64,000 bases of DNA from Sphagnum magellanicum (lineage: Eukaryota; Streptophyta; Sphagnopsida; Sphagnales; Sphagnaceae): the NCBI GenBank assembly GCA_021904315.1, contig CM038918.1, positions 16,817,349 to 16,881,348 of the forward strand, written 5' to 3'. The position numbers and the translations under genes are program-made. Positions 46,754-58,985 of the stretch are shown here, piece after piece. Each line of letters starts with the position of its first letter. Position 1 is the stretch's first letter. The notes beneath the pieces are model-generated. The model was given only the letters and a program-made list of their open reading frames with translations, was not told where the DNA came from and made no database searches.

Positions 46754-48223
46754 GAGGAGGTGAAGCAAGGTCATCAACACCAGCTTGTGAAGGAGAAACT
46801 CAGTGACACTTGAATCCAGAAGCATGTGAGGATGATGCTGAATGATGCCCATAACTGCTCACCTCCTGAGACTCAAATCTTACAAATGTCTTGCTAGGCA
46901 AAGCTCAACTCACCATTGTAGCTCTGTCAATCTTGATGACATACCTGAAGGTAAGAACACCTTCTGTAATAATGTTTTCCTTGAAGCAAAGATCAAGTAT
47001 GCATACCTGGTGATGCACCTGTAGCTCACAAAAGAGACATGCTTGGATTCTTGCCAGTGTGGATGTGCTCTGCCAAGTCTTGCATCTCTCTTCTGTGGTT
47101 TATGAGTTGCTTGTGAACATTGAATATGGAGAGCACTTGCGGGATTGCAAATTGGAGTACCATATAATTACCGAACTCTTGGGCACACACTGAGAGTGCT
47201 TACAGCTAGATCACAATAGGAAGATTTGACTTGACACATGATATGTTTAGATGTAGTTCTGATTAATTCAGAAGGTAGCCAACAAGGTTCTTTGTTTGTC
47301 AGACAGCTTAAGAGAAAGCAAGCTTGTAACATGATGTTGTTGCCCCTCAGACAACAGATCATTGCCAATGGCAAAATATACTGAGCCCTCCTAGCAGAGA
47401 AGCTCTACAGGACATGGCACCATTGTTGTTGACAGCAACCATGAGAAAGAAGACTGTGAAAGTATTCCTCTGTGGCAAAATGTATGGTCTGGCACAAAAC
47501 TCCGAAATGGTATCATGAATGAGGATGAACATCAAAGCACTGTGAATCTTTTAAATGCCCAGATGTAACACAGGCTCATCTTTTTGCTTGTGGAACTGGA
47601 GGAGTTGCTGAAACTTCCAGCAGTGAGGGCATCCTCACTATGACAACTTCTGGAGGTGTTTCATCATCTTCTGGAAGTCCAAGCAACCCATTTCTCTGCA
47701 ATTTTGAAAACTCAAGGAATGAAAGCTGCCAGAGAGCAATGACCAAGTGTTGTTTGTCCTTCAGTGATGCTAAATCTTCTGGGTTTAACCTGCTGATCTC
47801 TTTCTTGAATATGGTCATTGAGAACCATGCTTACTGCATCATTGGTGTCCTCTGGAGTAGGGAAATTTCCACCATCTCCTTGGGTCAGAGCAATCTCTAG
47901 GAGATTGCAAAGGGCAGCTTATTGACCATCAGCATCAGGATTGCTTGCAAAAGCTGATTAGTGAGCTGTGGATATCAGCCGTCCTGTGTCTGATTGAACC
48001 TGCAAATTGGAGCCTTAATCTATTTTCCTACAATCACTCCACATAAGAAACCAACAGCCAGAGCTCCACAGGTTTTGGGAAACTGAGCTTTGTGTGTTCA
48101 TGGGTTGTTGCTCCAGCATTGCAGTAACCTAAAATCCCAAGAAGCCAGAAAACTTAGTTTGCATTTCTGGGTGACATTGTGTGAAATTGGAATTTGGGAT
48201 TCATGTAGTAAATTGTGTTGCAG
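46754..48223. other. region with a possible gene fragment
   Basis: No confident gene. On the minus strand 47818-47576 encodes FKKEISRLNPEDLASLKDKQ, then HLVIALWQLSFLEF and LPEDDETPPEVVIV, with protein-like composition and a stop. The preceding minus-strand stretch reads LTQGDGGNFPTPEDTNDA in another frame. This could be two exons of an unidentified gene or a frameshifted remnant. Confidence 0.3.
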
Positions 48224-49680
48224 ATCAAGCAAGAAATGGAGGTCATGGCTAAATGGAAGCCTGGCAATGTGAGACATCCTCTGGGATGCATCCAGACTGC
48301 CAACTCTGAGGTGGACAACAACTTCAACAAATGCATCACATAATATGCAGTTTCTGTACTAAATTTGGATTTCAGATTCTCAGGTACACTATTGATCAAG
48401 ATCTGATCCATTCTCAAAACAGAGATTCTTTCAATGTCTTCTGCAAGACTTGAACTCAGATGTCATTTTTGCAGTTAAGCTGGAACTGCTTGACCTTGAA
48501 GTAGAAAGCTGGGCCGGGGAGTGCAACATTCTATAAAGTGAAAAAAGCAGAGGTGGACATTAAAAGGGCTGCTGTAGTTTGATGTGTTTAGGGTTAGAGA
48601 AGGGTAATGCTTCACATTATCCGTGAATGTGAAGTTGAGATGGATCTCCAGGGGTTTTGAGACACATGTTGTTGCTAGTGTGCTGAGAGTGTAGATGATC
48701 CTTGTGTGGTAGTTTTGAACAAAATGTGATCTGGTCTAAAGATGAGAATTCCAGAAAATCTGACATCCTGAAATGGGTCTTCAAAGCTTGTGTCTAGGTC
48801 TGTGATGTCTGTCATTGTCCATAAAACCCCCATGAGTTTTCATTGTGCAGACAGTCAATGTTTGCATCATGAGCTCGAGGGCTATATGTTTTGTCCAAAG
48901 TCTCTCATGAAGATGTACATAGCTTTAAATGCAGAATCTCTCTGACAAAATCCAGACCTGTCAGAATATGTAACCGCACTTCAAGATAATTAAAGGAAGC
49001 ATATTACTTTTAAAAGCAAGGTGCTAGAATCTTGTGTTTGCAATTGTAGAATTATTCATACAATATTGCTGTTTTCTTCTGAGCTTGAGCAATGAGTGCA
49101 TAGTACGTACTAGTATTGGTCATACAAAATGTTTAAGCAATTAGAGCTTTGCAATGCATAAATGGCATAGAACTTTGCTAAACCTTTGATCATGTCAAAG
49201 AAAAAGAGTTTTTCCTTTAACAAGAAAAGGATGATTTGAACCCAACTCAAATTGAACTCAGTGTGAACTAAACCCTTATAAGCAGACATTACTCCTATAG
49301 TGATGTAGAGCTCTTCCAAAGTATAGAGCAGCAAAGGGTGCAAAAGTCCTAAAATTTTGTTAAAGTTACAGCCTCAGAAAATGTCTTGAAGATGTTCACC
49401 ACATTTCATGAAATGATATCCTTGGTTGCACTCATGTCTTGCAAATTTGTCTCAAAGAAAAGCTCCTTGATTTTGCACACGTTTATGAATTGTGACATTA
49501 TGACAATTTGGATGCAATGATATTGTAGAGTCTGCATGTGATGGCAAGGGGGTGTGAGCACAGAAGAAGACTTTGTTTCGTGATGGTGCTCAGGTCACAA
49601 CAGGTCCTGGATTTAGTAAAGGGATTCTATGATGACTATATGACATGAAGGAGCTGTTCACAGAGAAGGAATTCAAAGCA
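48224..49680 (+). pseudogene. broken, rearranged copy of the ferritin-like locus
   Basis: 48224-48339 matches exon 2 of the ferritin-like gene at 35122-37387 with exactly the same length (116 bp), on the opposite strand, including the TTGTGTTGCAG acceptor. Its donor GT is AT and the reading runs into a stop. About 48340-48465 follows intron 2. 48486-48584 matches exon 3 but in the reverse direction; read on its coding strand it has a TAG where the parent has the RD codons. About 48600-49680 is the reverse complement of the parent's 3' flank (about 34.05-35.06 kb), with an extra stretch of about 100 bp near 49547-49645. Exons 1 and 4-7 are absent. It cannot make a ferritin-like protein. Confidence 0.8.
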
Positions 49681-51058
49681 GTATTTTCAATTACTATGGT
49701 TGTCAAGTGCAACTCAATGTTTAAAGGACTTTTGTGAAAAAAGTTGCTCCAAAGTCAGTACATTTTGAAGGAAAAAAATTCTGAAATCGCCATATTTACT
49801 CTATAGGTTCCAGCAGGTTGCCAAATAGAGCAGGATTACGAAATTTCACTACTTTCCTCTCTAACATGAAGCCAAATTTGGTTAATTCCTTGAGCGGATG
49901 ATCATCAATATGGCTACAGCATAAAATTCGAAGAAGAAAAAAACAAAAACCCAGTTCGCCATATGAAGCCTTAAGTTGAATTTCTAATTGATTATGTCAT
50001 AAGATACAAATGGAAGACAGAGAAGTAAGAAATGTCAAATTTTCAAGCCAAAAATCTGAATTTAGACATTGGAGTTATGCTAACACAAGCAACAAATATT
50101 GGAGAAAAACACCACCCAAATGAGTAAACATTCTTTACAATTGTATTTATGTATATTTTAAAAATCACAACAGAAACATAATAGTTTGAATTGTCATAAA
50201 AAATATTGACTTATTTTTTATTAATTATAAAATTTACATGCTCGAAACTTGACACAACTCAAAAATGTTTTTACATGTTTAAAAGAATTCAAACATAAAA
50301 AGTGAATAGTCTTTTTTCTTTTTTTTAAATCTTTCTTTTTTCCTCAAATGCACTATTTTTTTTGAAATTTTTTTTTAAGAAATTAACATTGATGATTAGA
50401 AGAATAAAAAGATTTGAACTAATAAAAAATATAAGCGAACTAAAATCAAAGAAAAGCTGGTGAAAACGGTTAGAAAACAAGGGCAGCAAAGTTCAAACTG
50501 AAAGAAAGAGGTTTAGAAAACACCAGCCCATACAATTCAATCAATGAAACCATGAAATGTGAAATGAAATGAAATTTGGCAACGGTTCGATTATAGATCC
50601 CTTGCCTGTAGAAAATTACCACATTAATATATGCAGACAAAAGAAGGAGACCAAAAGTTTTTAAGCTACCAGATTTGCTAGGATGGCAGAGCTTTGAACT
50701 TTATTAGCTTCTGCATCTCCCATCACAAAGAATAATTTTAGCACTCACTCCTTGCAATAAAGGGATCAAGGAAATTGCTTGTGATGATTCTACACTGGAG
50801 CATTTGTGTTTGGGGCACAAATGCACAACCTTGGTCACCAGGAGGGATATCAGATGTGATAACCAAGAAGACAAATATTCTTACACCTCTAGAGGCTCAT
50901 GGGTACTAATTCCAGGTCGACAATCCACTGCCAGCTCTGTACATCAGTACCAGGGCCCAGATGAATCTACACTACGCAAAGCTTTGTAGAACTTAGATAA
51001 CACAATCTTGGAGGATTTCATAGTCGTTGAATTTGATCCACAATGCAAAGTAACTATG
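49681..51058. other. gene-free stretch with a dispersed repeat copy
   Basis: About 49785-49940 is a copy of the dispersed repeat: CGCCATATTTACTCTATAGGTTCCAGCAGG, then GAAGCCAAATTTGGTTAATTCC and GGATGATCATCA. The closest relative is 58280-58420. The rest is AT-rich; 50.6-51.05 kb is presumed 3' flank of the pectate lyase. Confidence 0.5.
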
Positions 51059-53827
51059 TCACAGTTTTAACGGACCTGCATCTGCAGTCATAGATGCCAC
51101 CGTGTCGACAGGATGTGCACTGAAGCTGGTGGCTTTCGCATAGAAATCGGCATTGGTAGAGCTGGCTCCTGAGATGGTGAAATAAGCACCATTCAAGAAC
51201 AAGTCACCTGATGATCTCCAATTCCAATTGTCTGTGGTTCCAACATCACCTCCATCATCTTCAATTCGCTTAGTAATCTGCAGTTGTAGGACAATTTCTT
51301 AAGTGTTGGAATGAAAAAAAGAGAGCATACATGTGTGTGGAAGAAACTTTACACTATCCACTGAGTACTCTTTACAGCAGTGCTAGAACCTCTTGTGACA
51401 ACAAGAATCTGCAGAGTGTAATTTACCTCCTTAGCAAATTGAGTATTGGGAGCAAGGTAACGATTTCCTTCACTGTTGATTGTGGGAGCTTCACTCCCCC
51501 CCACTGCATACATCCCCCATGATGTGTAGTCGTTGTTTACAATATGGAAGTTGCCATGCCGGCATCTGCAGCACAGCAAGACATTTTTAGGAGAGAAGGA
51601 TCTCTGTAACAAAAGAATGTGCAGTCATACCTGGCGAATTCTGGGGTTTGAACACAATGTAGATCAACATTGAGACAGCCACAGAAGGACATGGTCTTAT
51701 GGGTGATGTGAAGCAGCCAACCTTGGCATGTTCTTCAGGAGACCAGGTCCAAAATGGTTGAAGGCAACTGTGACATGCATATCCTGCTCGATAATGTCAG
51801 ATGCACGGCCACCAAGCAGCATCACCTGCAATCATGGCAATTCGAATCGAATACTTCAAAGCTCTACTACACAGAGAGATTGCAGATTGACTTCTTAGCA
51901 CCGAGGGTGAGCCCAGGGGATGACAGAACATTGTGCGATGATCAACTGTAGCCATGGATTAATAGTATCTGAATGGCAAGGACTCAATGCCAAATTAGCC
52001 GCAACATAAGGTCAAGAACGTGCTCATCATCCAGCACAGAGAAGAAGAACCGCATCAGGCACAAACAGGGAAAGACAAGGATCAAAACAAAACCCTCAAA
52101 GCTTAAGGTTGAGATCTACACCTCGTCTTGCTTGGTGAAGTAGTTGTTGGAAATGGTGATATCAGTAGAACCCATAACCACATCAACGAGGCTATCCGCA
52201 CAAGTGGAGAAGAAGCAGTGGTCCACCCAGATGTCGTAGGAGCCAAATATCGACACTGCGGTACCAGTGTGCGGTCCTCTTTGCCCGTAATGCGTGGGAG
52301 AGCTTCTGATCACCGCAGGTCCGGAACGATTGCAGTGGTGGATGTGCACGCCATGAATGATGATGTTATGCACATTCAGCACAGTCAGGCAAGCACCGCC
52401 GGCGATATGGACGTTGTGGCCTCTACCATCGATGGTCTTGTAACTGTTGATCATGAGCTCCTGTTTGAGCGAGATCATCATGCTGCGAGAGAAGACGATC
52501 CAGAGCGGCTCTTCCTGCAGAACGCCGTAACGTAATGTGCCTGGAATGGGATTGATGGCATCATTGTCGTTCTCATCGGTGACCACATAGATATGTCCAT
52601 TCTTGCCACCGATGGCGTTTGCGCCGAAACCGACGGCACAGTCTGCCAGGTTCTTGCGGTTCTGTTCCCAGTGCAAATCACATCTCCAGCAGTCGTCGAT
52701 AGGATTGCCAGATTCGCAACTGCCGGCGAGAAGTCTTCTTGTGAAACTGTTGCTGATTACCAGACTTGCCTGCACTCTTCAATATCGACCACGCACATTA
52801 GAAACAGTCAATACAGCTTCATGAAAACTCTATAATACTGTAATCAACTATACGTGCAGAGCATTTGTAATCCATGTTGTAGCGGCCACGGTCGATAGGC
52901 GAACAATCGCTCTAGAATCGCTGGCGCATGATCACAGTGCAAGAGGATTCGTATCAAACAAACATAAGAGTACAGATCTCGAGCATATTTGCTCGTAGAA
53001 TGCAAGGGTTTTTGCAGAAAGAAGTCGTGAAAGAAACATCTTCTCACAAACGACAGACTCTAGAGAAGCAGATAGCAATCAACAATCGCTCTAGAATCGC
53101 TCGCACATAATCACAGTGCAAGATCACTCGTATCCAATCAGCAAAAGAGTACAGATCTCAAGCACAACGCTGCTAGAATGCAAGCGTTTTGCAGAAAGAA
53201 GTCGTGAAAGAAACTTCTCACAAACGGGACTGTAGAGCAGCAGATCGTAATGACTAGCGCAAATTGTTCCAAAATTCCTGGCCATAATATCGCGGCCGGC
53301 CTTTCAAAAGAACGGTATGCGAGTACGCGCGGGTGCTATACCCCTGTCAACAATGCTCTAGACAATGCTCCAACAAACACACGCACATTTAAGATTCGGC
53401 ACATGCTGCAAAACAGCAGCTTATTCTTTCTTGCAATTTGATGCAACTGTAACAACAATTTGCTGCAGGCATCCCACAACAATGCAGTCATGTTCTCTCC
53501 TTTCAATCGCAACAAGTACTTCGCGAAGACTTCACATTAGTGCTCATGAAAAGCAGACTAGAAAAACCTCATGAAGCCCAGTACAACGTCCAGTGCCGCA
53601 GCTGCTATAACTCTAGTTACACTACCGACTGAGGTGCCATACCTGTTATGCAACTTCTCCGCATCGGAAACAGACAAAGTCGTCGTCACAGCTCGCGGGG
53701 CATTCACTGAACGTGCTGCTGTCACATTCACGCTCGCCGCACCATGAGACACCGACACGCGTGCAGCAGATTCACTTAGACTCACCGCTCCACAAAAGTC
53801 TACAGAAAGAAGAAACACCAGGGCCAT
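51059..53827 (-). CDS. pectate lyase (polysaccharide lyase family 1)
   Basis: Secreted calcium-dependent enzyme that cleaves de-esterified pectin by beta-elimination in the cell wall. Five exons on the minus strand: 53827-53643, 52776-52122, 51825-51722, 51565-51427 and 51277-51059, in phase, giving 433 residues. The chosen ATG gives a signal peptide ([14 protein letters not shown]); an open frame continues upstream to 54019 but lacks a better start. [10 protein letters not shown] (about 86) begins the lyase domain, with [22 protein letters not shown], and [17 protein letters not shown] (about 244-260), which carries calcium-site aspartates. MPRCRHG (about 313) holds the catalytic arginine region, followed by [15 protein letters not shown] and SEGNRYLAP. 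All key motifs are intact. The exon 1/2 junction was chosen by phase (AACAG|GTATGG to TTGAAG|AGTGCAG) and is the least certain. Intron 1 holds a tandem duplication (52907-53251). Confidence 0.9.
52907..53251. repeat. ~175-bp tandem duplication in pectate lyase intron 1
   Basis: Two direct copies lie at 52907-53080 and about 53084-53251. Each begins CAATCGCTCTAGAATCGCT and includes AATCACAGTGCAAGA or GATCACAGTGCAAGA, AAGAGTACAGATCTC and GCAGAAAGAAGTCGTGAAAG. The copies have several substitutions and small indels, so the duplication is not very recent. Confidence 0.85.
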
Positions 53828-54325
53828 TAACGCCGCGGCTGCTGCTGGTGAGGCGAATACCGACGTGACTTGGAGTCGAAACCGATCGTATGATGCAGTA
53901 GGAGTCGTAATAGAAGCTTTAAAACTTCGACACAACAAGAAGAAGTTCGTCATGCTGCTGTTGCTGCTGCAATCCGCGACGCAGCAGCTTTCACAGACAC
54001 GCACAAAAGCAAGCCACACGCTACCGTGCGCGCTTCTCGTTCGTTCTTCGACACTCTCTCTTCTGCAGCAGCAGACCTCCGCCGATCCGTGCGCGTCTCA
54101 TCCGTCGACGCCACTCTTGTCTACATCAACAGCTCCTCCTGAAGAAAGAAAGAAAGAAAGAATCCGGAAGGAAGCTCGGTTATGTTCAACAGACCGGGTA
54201 ATTCCCGGGTATATGACCTTCCCAGGAGAGTTTCAGTCTGGATGAAAGGTAAAATCTATTCAAAAAATCTGAGGGACAGGTAAAAATGACCAACAGGTTA
54301 CTCCCCATTTTACTACGGACTAGGT
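53828..54325 (-). promoter_or_regulatory. upstream region of the pectate lyase gene
   Basis: 5' flank of the pectate lyase, GC-richer than the intergenic DNA beyond it. The frame stays open to 54019, with one internal ATG at 53953 that would add 42 residues before the signal peptide. A (GAAA)n run lies near 54140-54160. Confidence 0.45.
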
Positions 54326-54915
54326 AACCGGCCCAGGTTACTTGAATAGTCAAGGCCTGTGAGTGTCCATTATCCATACTATTCATGATAACTTGTGCAC
54401 TCTTGCTGGCTACTGGACATAATGGAATGTATGACATGGTCGAACCGGCCCAGGTTACTTGAATGGTCAAGGCCTGTGAGTGTCCATTATCCATACCATT
54501 CATGATAACTTGTGCACTCTTGCTGGCTACTGGACATAATGGAATGTATGACATGGTCGAGCGTACACATATTATGAGACACATATAACAGTGTGAAGTT
54601 ATGACATTCAGTCGCCCGAACAATCAGGAACTCTCTCCCTGGTTACCGGACATGATCAATTGTATGGCAGGCGTCAAGCTTACGGGTTGTGGGACACATA
54701 ATAGTGTGAAGTTATGAGGTTCAGTCGACCAACAATGGAGAACTCTCTCTGATTTTTAGACATAATCAATTGCATGACATCGTCATGGTTATGGGACCCA
54801 TAACAGTATGAAGTTACATGGACATTATCGATTGTATGACAACGTCAAGCTTACGAGTCATGAGCCACAGAACAATGTCAAGTTACGAGGTTTCAGCCCA
54901 TCGATGGCCAAGAAC
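54326..54915. repeat. satellite-like block: 117-bp tandem pair followed by degenerate units
   Basis: Copies at 54326-54442 and 54443-54559 are nearly identical and share AACCGGCCCAGGTTACTTGA, AAGGCCTGTGAGTGTCCATT and GACATAATGGAATGTATGAC. From 54560 to 54915 three or four diverged units of about 90-110 bp follow, built on GACAT.ATC.ATTG.ATGAC, GTCAAGCTTACG and CATAACAGTGTGAAGTTATG. It lies about 0.5 kb upstream of the pectate lyase start. Confidence 0.8.
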
Positions 54916-55970
54916 GTGCCAAAAGGAATTAGAGAGCTACAAAAATATTAGAAGGCAACAAGATACATGATATATATATATATAACTGTAATGCTGTTCT
55001 CCACTGGCCTGATGCCATGTGAACAAGATGCTAGCTAAGTGAGTTATGGATAGGCAAGTTTAGTCAGAAAGCAGGGAAGTACATACCATAAGATTGAAAG
55101 GGTAAAGTTTGTAAGTAGGTTTGGAAGGAGATAATGTCAGTCAAAAGGTAAAAAAGCAGTCTGAACCAATGTTTGGTGGGTATTTGGTTCTTGTGAAATA
55201 ACCGTCGGGGTTCCCATTTTGTACATATTTCAGACGGTTGCTGAGGTTTTTTTTTTTTTTCAAAAAGAAAAAGCAGAAAATCAGAATCAGAATCAGAATA
55301 TTTTGTGTCATACACAAAATGACAATTCTGTAGACTGATGAAATCATTGCAAAGCATAAATTTTGAGTAATTGAATTTCTTTACTTATATATTTATTTAT
55401 TTATTTATTTATTGGTTGTAAGAAATAATTAATATCCCGACCTCTGGAAAGGATTTATTTTGACTAGTATTCATCTAACTTGAATGATTGGGTTTTTAAT
55501 ACCAAAGTCTTATTGCAGATTTGCCTTCAGGCTTTAGATATAAATTCCCACCAAACATTGATAATGAGAATAATTTTTCAATAATGATTATGAGCAGATT
55601 AATTATTTACATGAGTATTTTATTTTATTTTATTTTTAATGCCACAAACCAAGGATGGTGGTATCTGTCCACCCACTCCAATCAAGGATGCTATCTGTCC
55701 ATCCACTCCATTTCTTGTCAAGGATTGGTTGGTTGAAGAGATGGAGTAGATTTTGTAAGAGGGAAGGGGAGGTTTTTTAGGTAGGTACATACTACATAGA
55801 GAGGGAAGGGGAGGTTTTTTAGGTAGGTACATACTACATAGAGAGGTAGGGTTAGGTTTGCAAGCAGGTGTGTATGAAGGCTTCACTCAAACAAACATCA
55901 TTATTTTTTTATTATATAAATTATAATAACTGCATTTGAACTCCAGTTTTTTTTTTTTTTTTTTTTTCAA
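54916..55970. other. gene-free stretch with simple repeats
   Basis: No coding feature. It holds a (TA)n run near 54972-54985, T-runs near 55246-55260 and 55947-55966, an (ATTT)n run near 55387-55412, and a 46-bp direct repeat near 55758-55848 built on GGGAAGGGGAGGTTTTTTAG and GGTACATACTACATAGAGAG. Confidence 0.5.
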
Positions 55971-55974
55971 TTTT

Positions 55975-56370
55975 TTTCATGTTGCTCCAAAAGTGGCAAT
56001 CAGTCTCAAGAGGATTTAGCCAAATCTGGCTACAAAACAAATAGAGAAACAAGGGATGTGTCACACTATGGCCTTGCCATTTACATTAAAAAGTATTTCA
56101 AGGCAAAAGAAGAAGAATTATGGAAACTCAAATATTTCACCATAGCAAAAATTATATAATCTTCAAAAAAAATCCTCTAACAAGAAACCAAAATCCTTCC
56201 AGATATTATAACTCTATAACTAATCTCCAGTTTCAACACAAGCCAAAATATCATCTTTCAAAATTTCTCATATGAAAATAGACCTATTATTTATTATTAC
56301 CTAGGGGCCAAAATCCCTTAAGCTACTATACTCTATAATGAATCTAAACACTATATGCTTGCCTACCATT
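55975..56370. repeat. dispersed repeat copy (long form), partner of 300-735
   Basis: It shares the order of phrases of the copy at the left edge of the window: TTTAGCCAAATCTGGCTAC, TGGCCTTGCCATTTACATTA, CTCAAATATTTCACCA, TAACTCTATAACTAATCTC, CAACACAAGCCAAAATATC and GGGGCCAAAATCCCTTAAGC. A short insertion (about 30 bp) near 56172-56205 distinguishes it. Confidence 0.8.
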
Positions 56371-58275
56371 GAAAAGTTGTGTAACCTTAACTTCTAGAAT
56401 TTATTAGTTCAATATGATGATTTCAAAAGAAGAAAATGGCTACAAATTTGAACTCTTTTACAAAGCCTGTATACTCAAGTGAATCGGAATGTACCCAATT
56501 GAATCTCAACTTAATTCTTGAGATTTCATGATGAGAAAATATAATAATTTATCTATGAAGGAAAAGTACTTCATTTGTTCATTTTTCATGTTTAGAAGTA
56601 CAGCCCGAGAGTTATTGAATATTGAACAATTTTGTCATTGAATATTCAATAAAATCAATATTGAAACGTTTTATAAAAATGGGGCGGGCTACCTTCTTCA
56701 TATCATTAGAGAAAGCCCTCAATGAGTAGGATTTAATGGACATTTTTTTTGACCTAAAGTGTGAGAGATATTGAAATTTTGAGTAACCTTTTTTTTTTAT
56801 TGAAAATTGAATAGGAACTCAAAATTCAATTTTTAATGAAAAATTAAAAATTCAGACTTAGGTGAATAAAAGTGTACCATTTGCACTTTCAAAGTTCATT
56901 CAATTAAGTCACCTGCACATGCCATACTAGCGTGTTTTGGATAGGATTGTGTGGGATAATGCAAGAGAGTTTTTAATTCTTCACAAACTTACCGACCCCA
57001 AGGTGAGGCATTCCTTAAAATTAAGGACCTACGACAAAAGTGTTGCCAAGTCTAGCCTTGCATTTCAGGAATGACCCCCATCAAAATGGGTGTTGTGATC
57101 TACACATGTTTAGGTGTAAGGGCTCACATTGGTAGCAAGAGACACCTTCCTTAGGCCCGGAAGTGAACTCTTACACCTACTAAGAGGCTTCTTGTAAAGG
57201 TAAGAAGCCTAGAGGCACTAGGGTTTTTATACATATAGAAGGTGCCCTCCAAATATATATATATATATGGGAATTTCTATGAGTGCTTTAAATTTGTATT
57301 TAGCCTGCTATTTTAGCCCTATAACTTTATAAGTAGAGTAGTTTGGTTTCAGTTTTTTGGAATTTGGCATTTTGTTAATAAATGGGAGAGTGGTACTAAT
57401 GTTTTTACAGTTGGATCTTGAATTTCAAGTTTGTCCTTTAGTGGCCAATCATGGGATAATTCTCAAGTCTTGTCGTCACTAAGAGGGAGCCAATGAGCAG
57501 CTCATGGGGCTCCCAAATATTTTTGGCCTTTCTTTGGCTTAAAATGATGAATGGGGGTCAAGCCTTCACTTCGCCTCGGGCGAATGCCTATGCCCCACTC
57601 CTTGGGTGTTGTTACCCGACTCTCAAGGAAACCTTTTAGTTGAGCTCTCTACTTGAAAGGAGAAGATGAGGGTAAATGGTAAGAGACCAGCAAGCTCCCT
57701 CATTGATTGGGGCCATAATAATAAGATCTTCAACCCTAATTTATAACACACCAACTCATTTGAATACTCAACATCTGGGTGCTCCAAAAATGATGGGATT
57801 TGAATAAATCCTTCTGACAAAAACTAGAATTACCCTTCATTGCTATTCATTTCCAAATTAATTAATTTTAGAGTGTTTGAGTGGCAGAGGTGCAAATGTT
57901 TTTTCCATTTTCTCTGGCAAGTATTTTAGGCCATTTAAGATTGCCAACCCCTAAAACCATTAGAAACCCCACTCCCACTTTATGGAGCTCGTCGCATTTG
58001 TATGTGGAATTGGCTCTACACTAACCCCATTCCATACATATAATGAATTAGGTTTGTGAAAGGGGGACTTTTTTTTTCTTTTATAAATTTTGTGATTAAA
58101 AAAATTTTAAAGCAATTAGTCAAGTTTACATTAGGAACAAAAATCCAAAATTCTCCCATTTTTTGTTCTAAAAACACAATTCTTCTCACCACTTGGTGTG
58201 ACAAAGAATAATTCCAATGGCACTCATACAAAGGATTTTGTGAAAACAATGCACCAAAATCACGTGATTTGGAGG
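56371..58275. other. gene-free region with LTR-like debris
   Basis: No gene. About 57003-57260 resembles 8405-8725 in degraded form (CCAAGGTGAG, AAGGACCTA, CTTACACCTACT, then CACTAGGGTTTTTATACATA). A (TA)n tract lies near 57258-57268. The open frame 57820-57623 (minus) shows no domain. Confidence 0.4.
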
Positions 58276-58279
58276 AAAA

Positions 58280-58440
58280 CAATTCTTGAAATCGCCATAT
58301 TTAGATAATAGGTTCTAGCCTGTCGCCAAAACATATTGCAGGAATCTTAAAGTGATTTACTTCCTTCTCTGACCTGTAGCCAAATTTGGCTAATTCCATT
58401 ACCCAATCTGGCTAGATCACAAAATAGAAAATAGAAAAAA
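58280..58440. repeat. dispersed AGCCAAATTTGGCTA-family repeat copy
   Basis: It contains CGCCATATTTAGATAATAGGTTC, then TGTAGCCAAATTTGGCTAATTCC and CTGGCTAGATCACAAAAT. It pairs well with the copy at 49785-49940. Confidence 0.7.
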
Positions 58441-58985
58441 GCTAATAAATATACACAACAATATAAGGGAGTAAATTTTAGCAAATGCAGTTGAAATGGG
58501 TAGTCTAGCTAATTTTCAGTTTCATTAAAAATTTCCCAATTTAATGCTTCTTTTTTTTTTTTTTTTGCCCTTTCTAAAACTGCAATTGGAAACTTTTTTA
58601 GAGACCAAGTGGACTTTTTGCATTAGCCATGATTTCCTTTGCCAGAAAATGGGCCTAGAAACTGAAAGCTGTGAGAACTTAAGCCAATGTGCCCCCCAAA
58701 ACCTAATCCTCTGGGCAGACATACTTTACTTTACTACAAGTCAAACACCTAAACTTCAAGAGCCCATGTGTTTTGCAAACTGACATTGTGCACTTTTGCA
58801 GCTCCCATCATGTGGTTTTTCCCAAAGAGTATTAATGGATTTCTGGCATCTGGATAGGAAGAGCAAAAAATTCATTGCAACTATTGACCCTATTTTGTCC
58901 AGATTCATTTGGACTAAAACTTAGAGTTGTAGTTTTCTTTTTCTTTTTTTTTTAATAAATTTTATTTAGTGGGGGTGAGATCATG

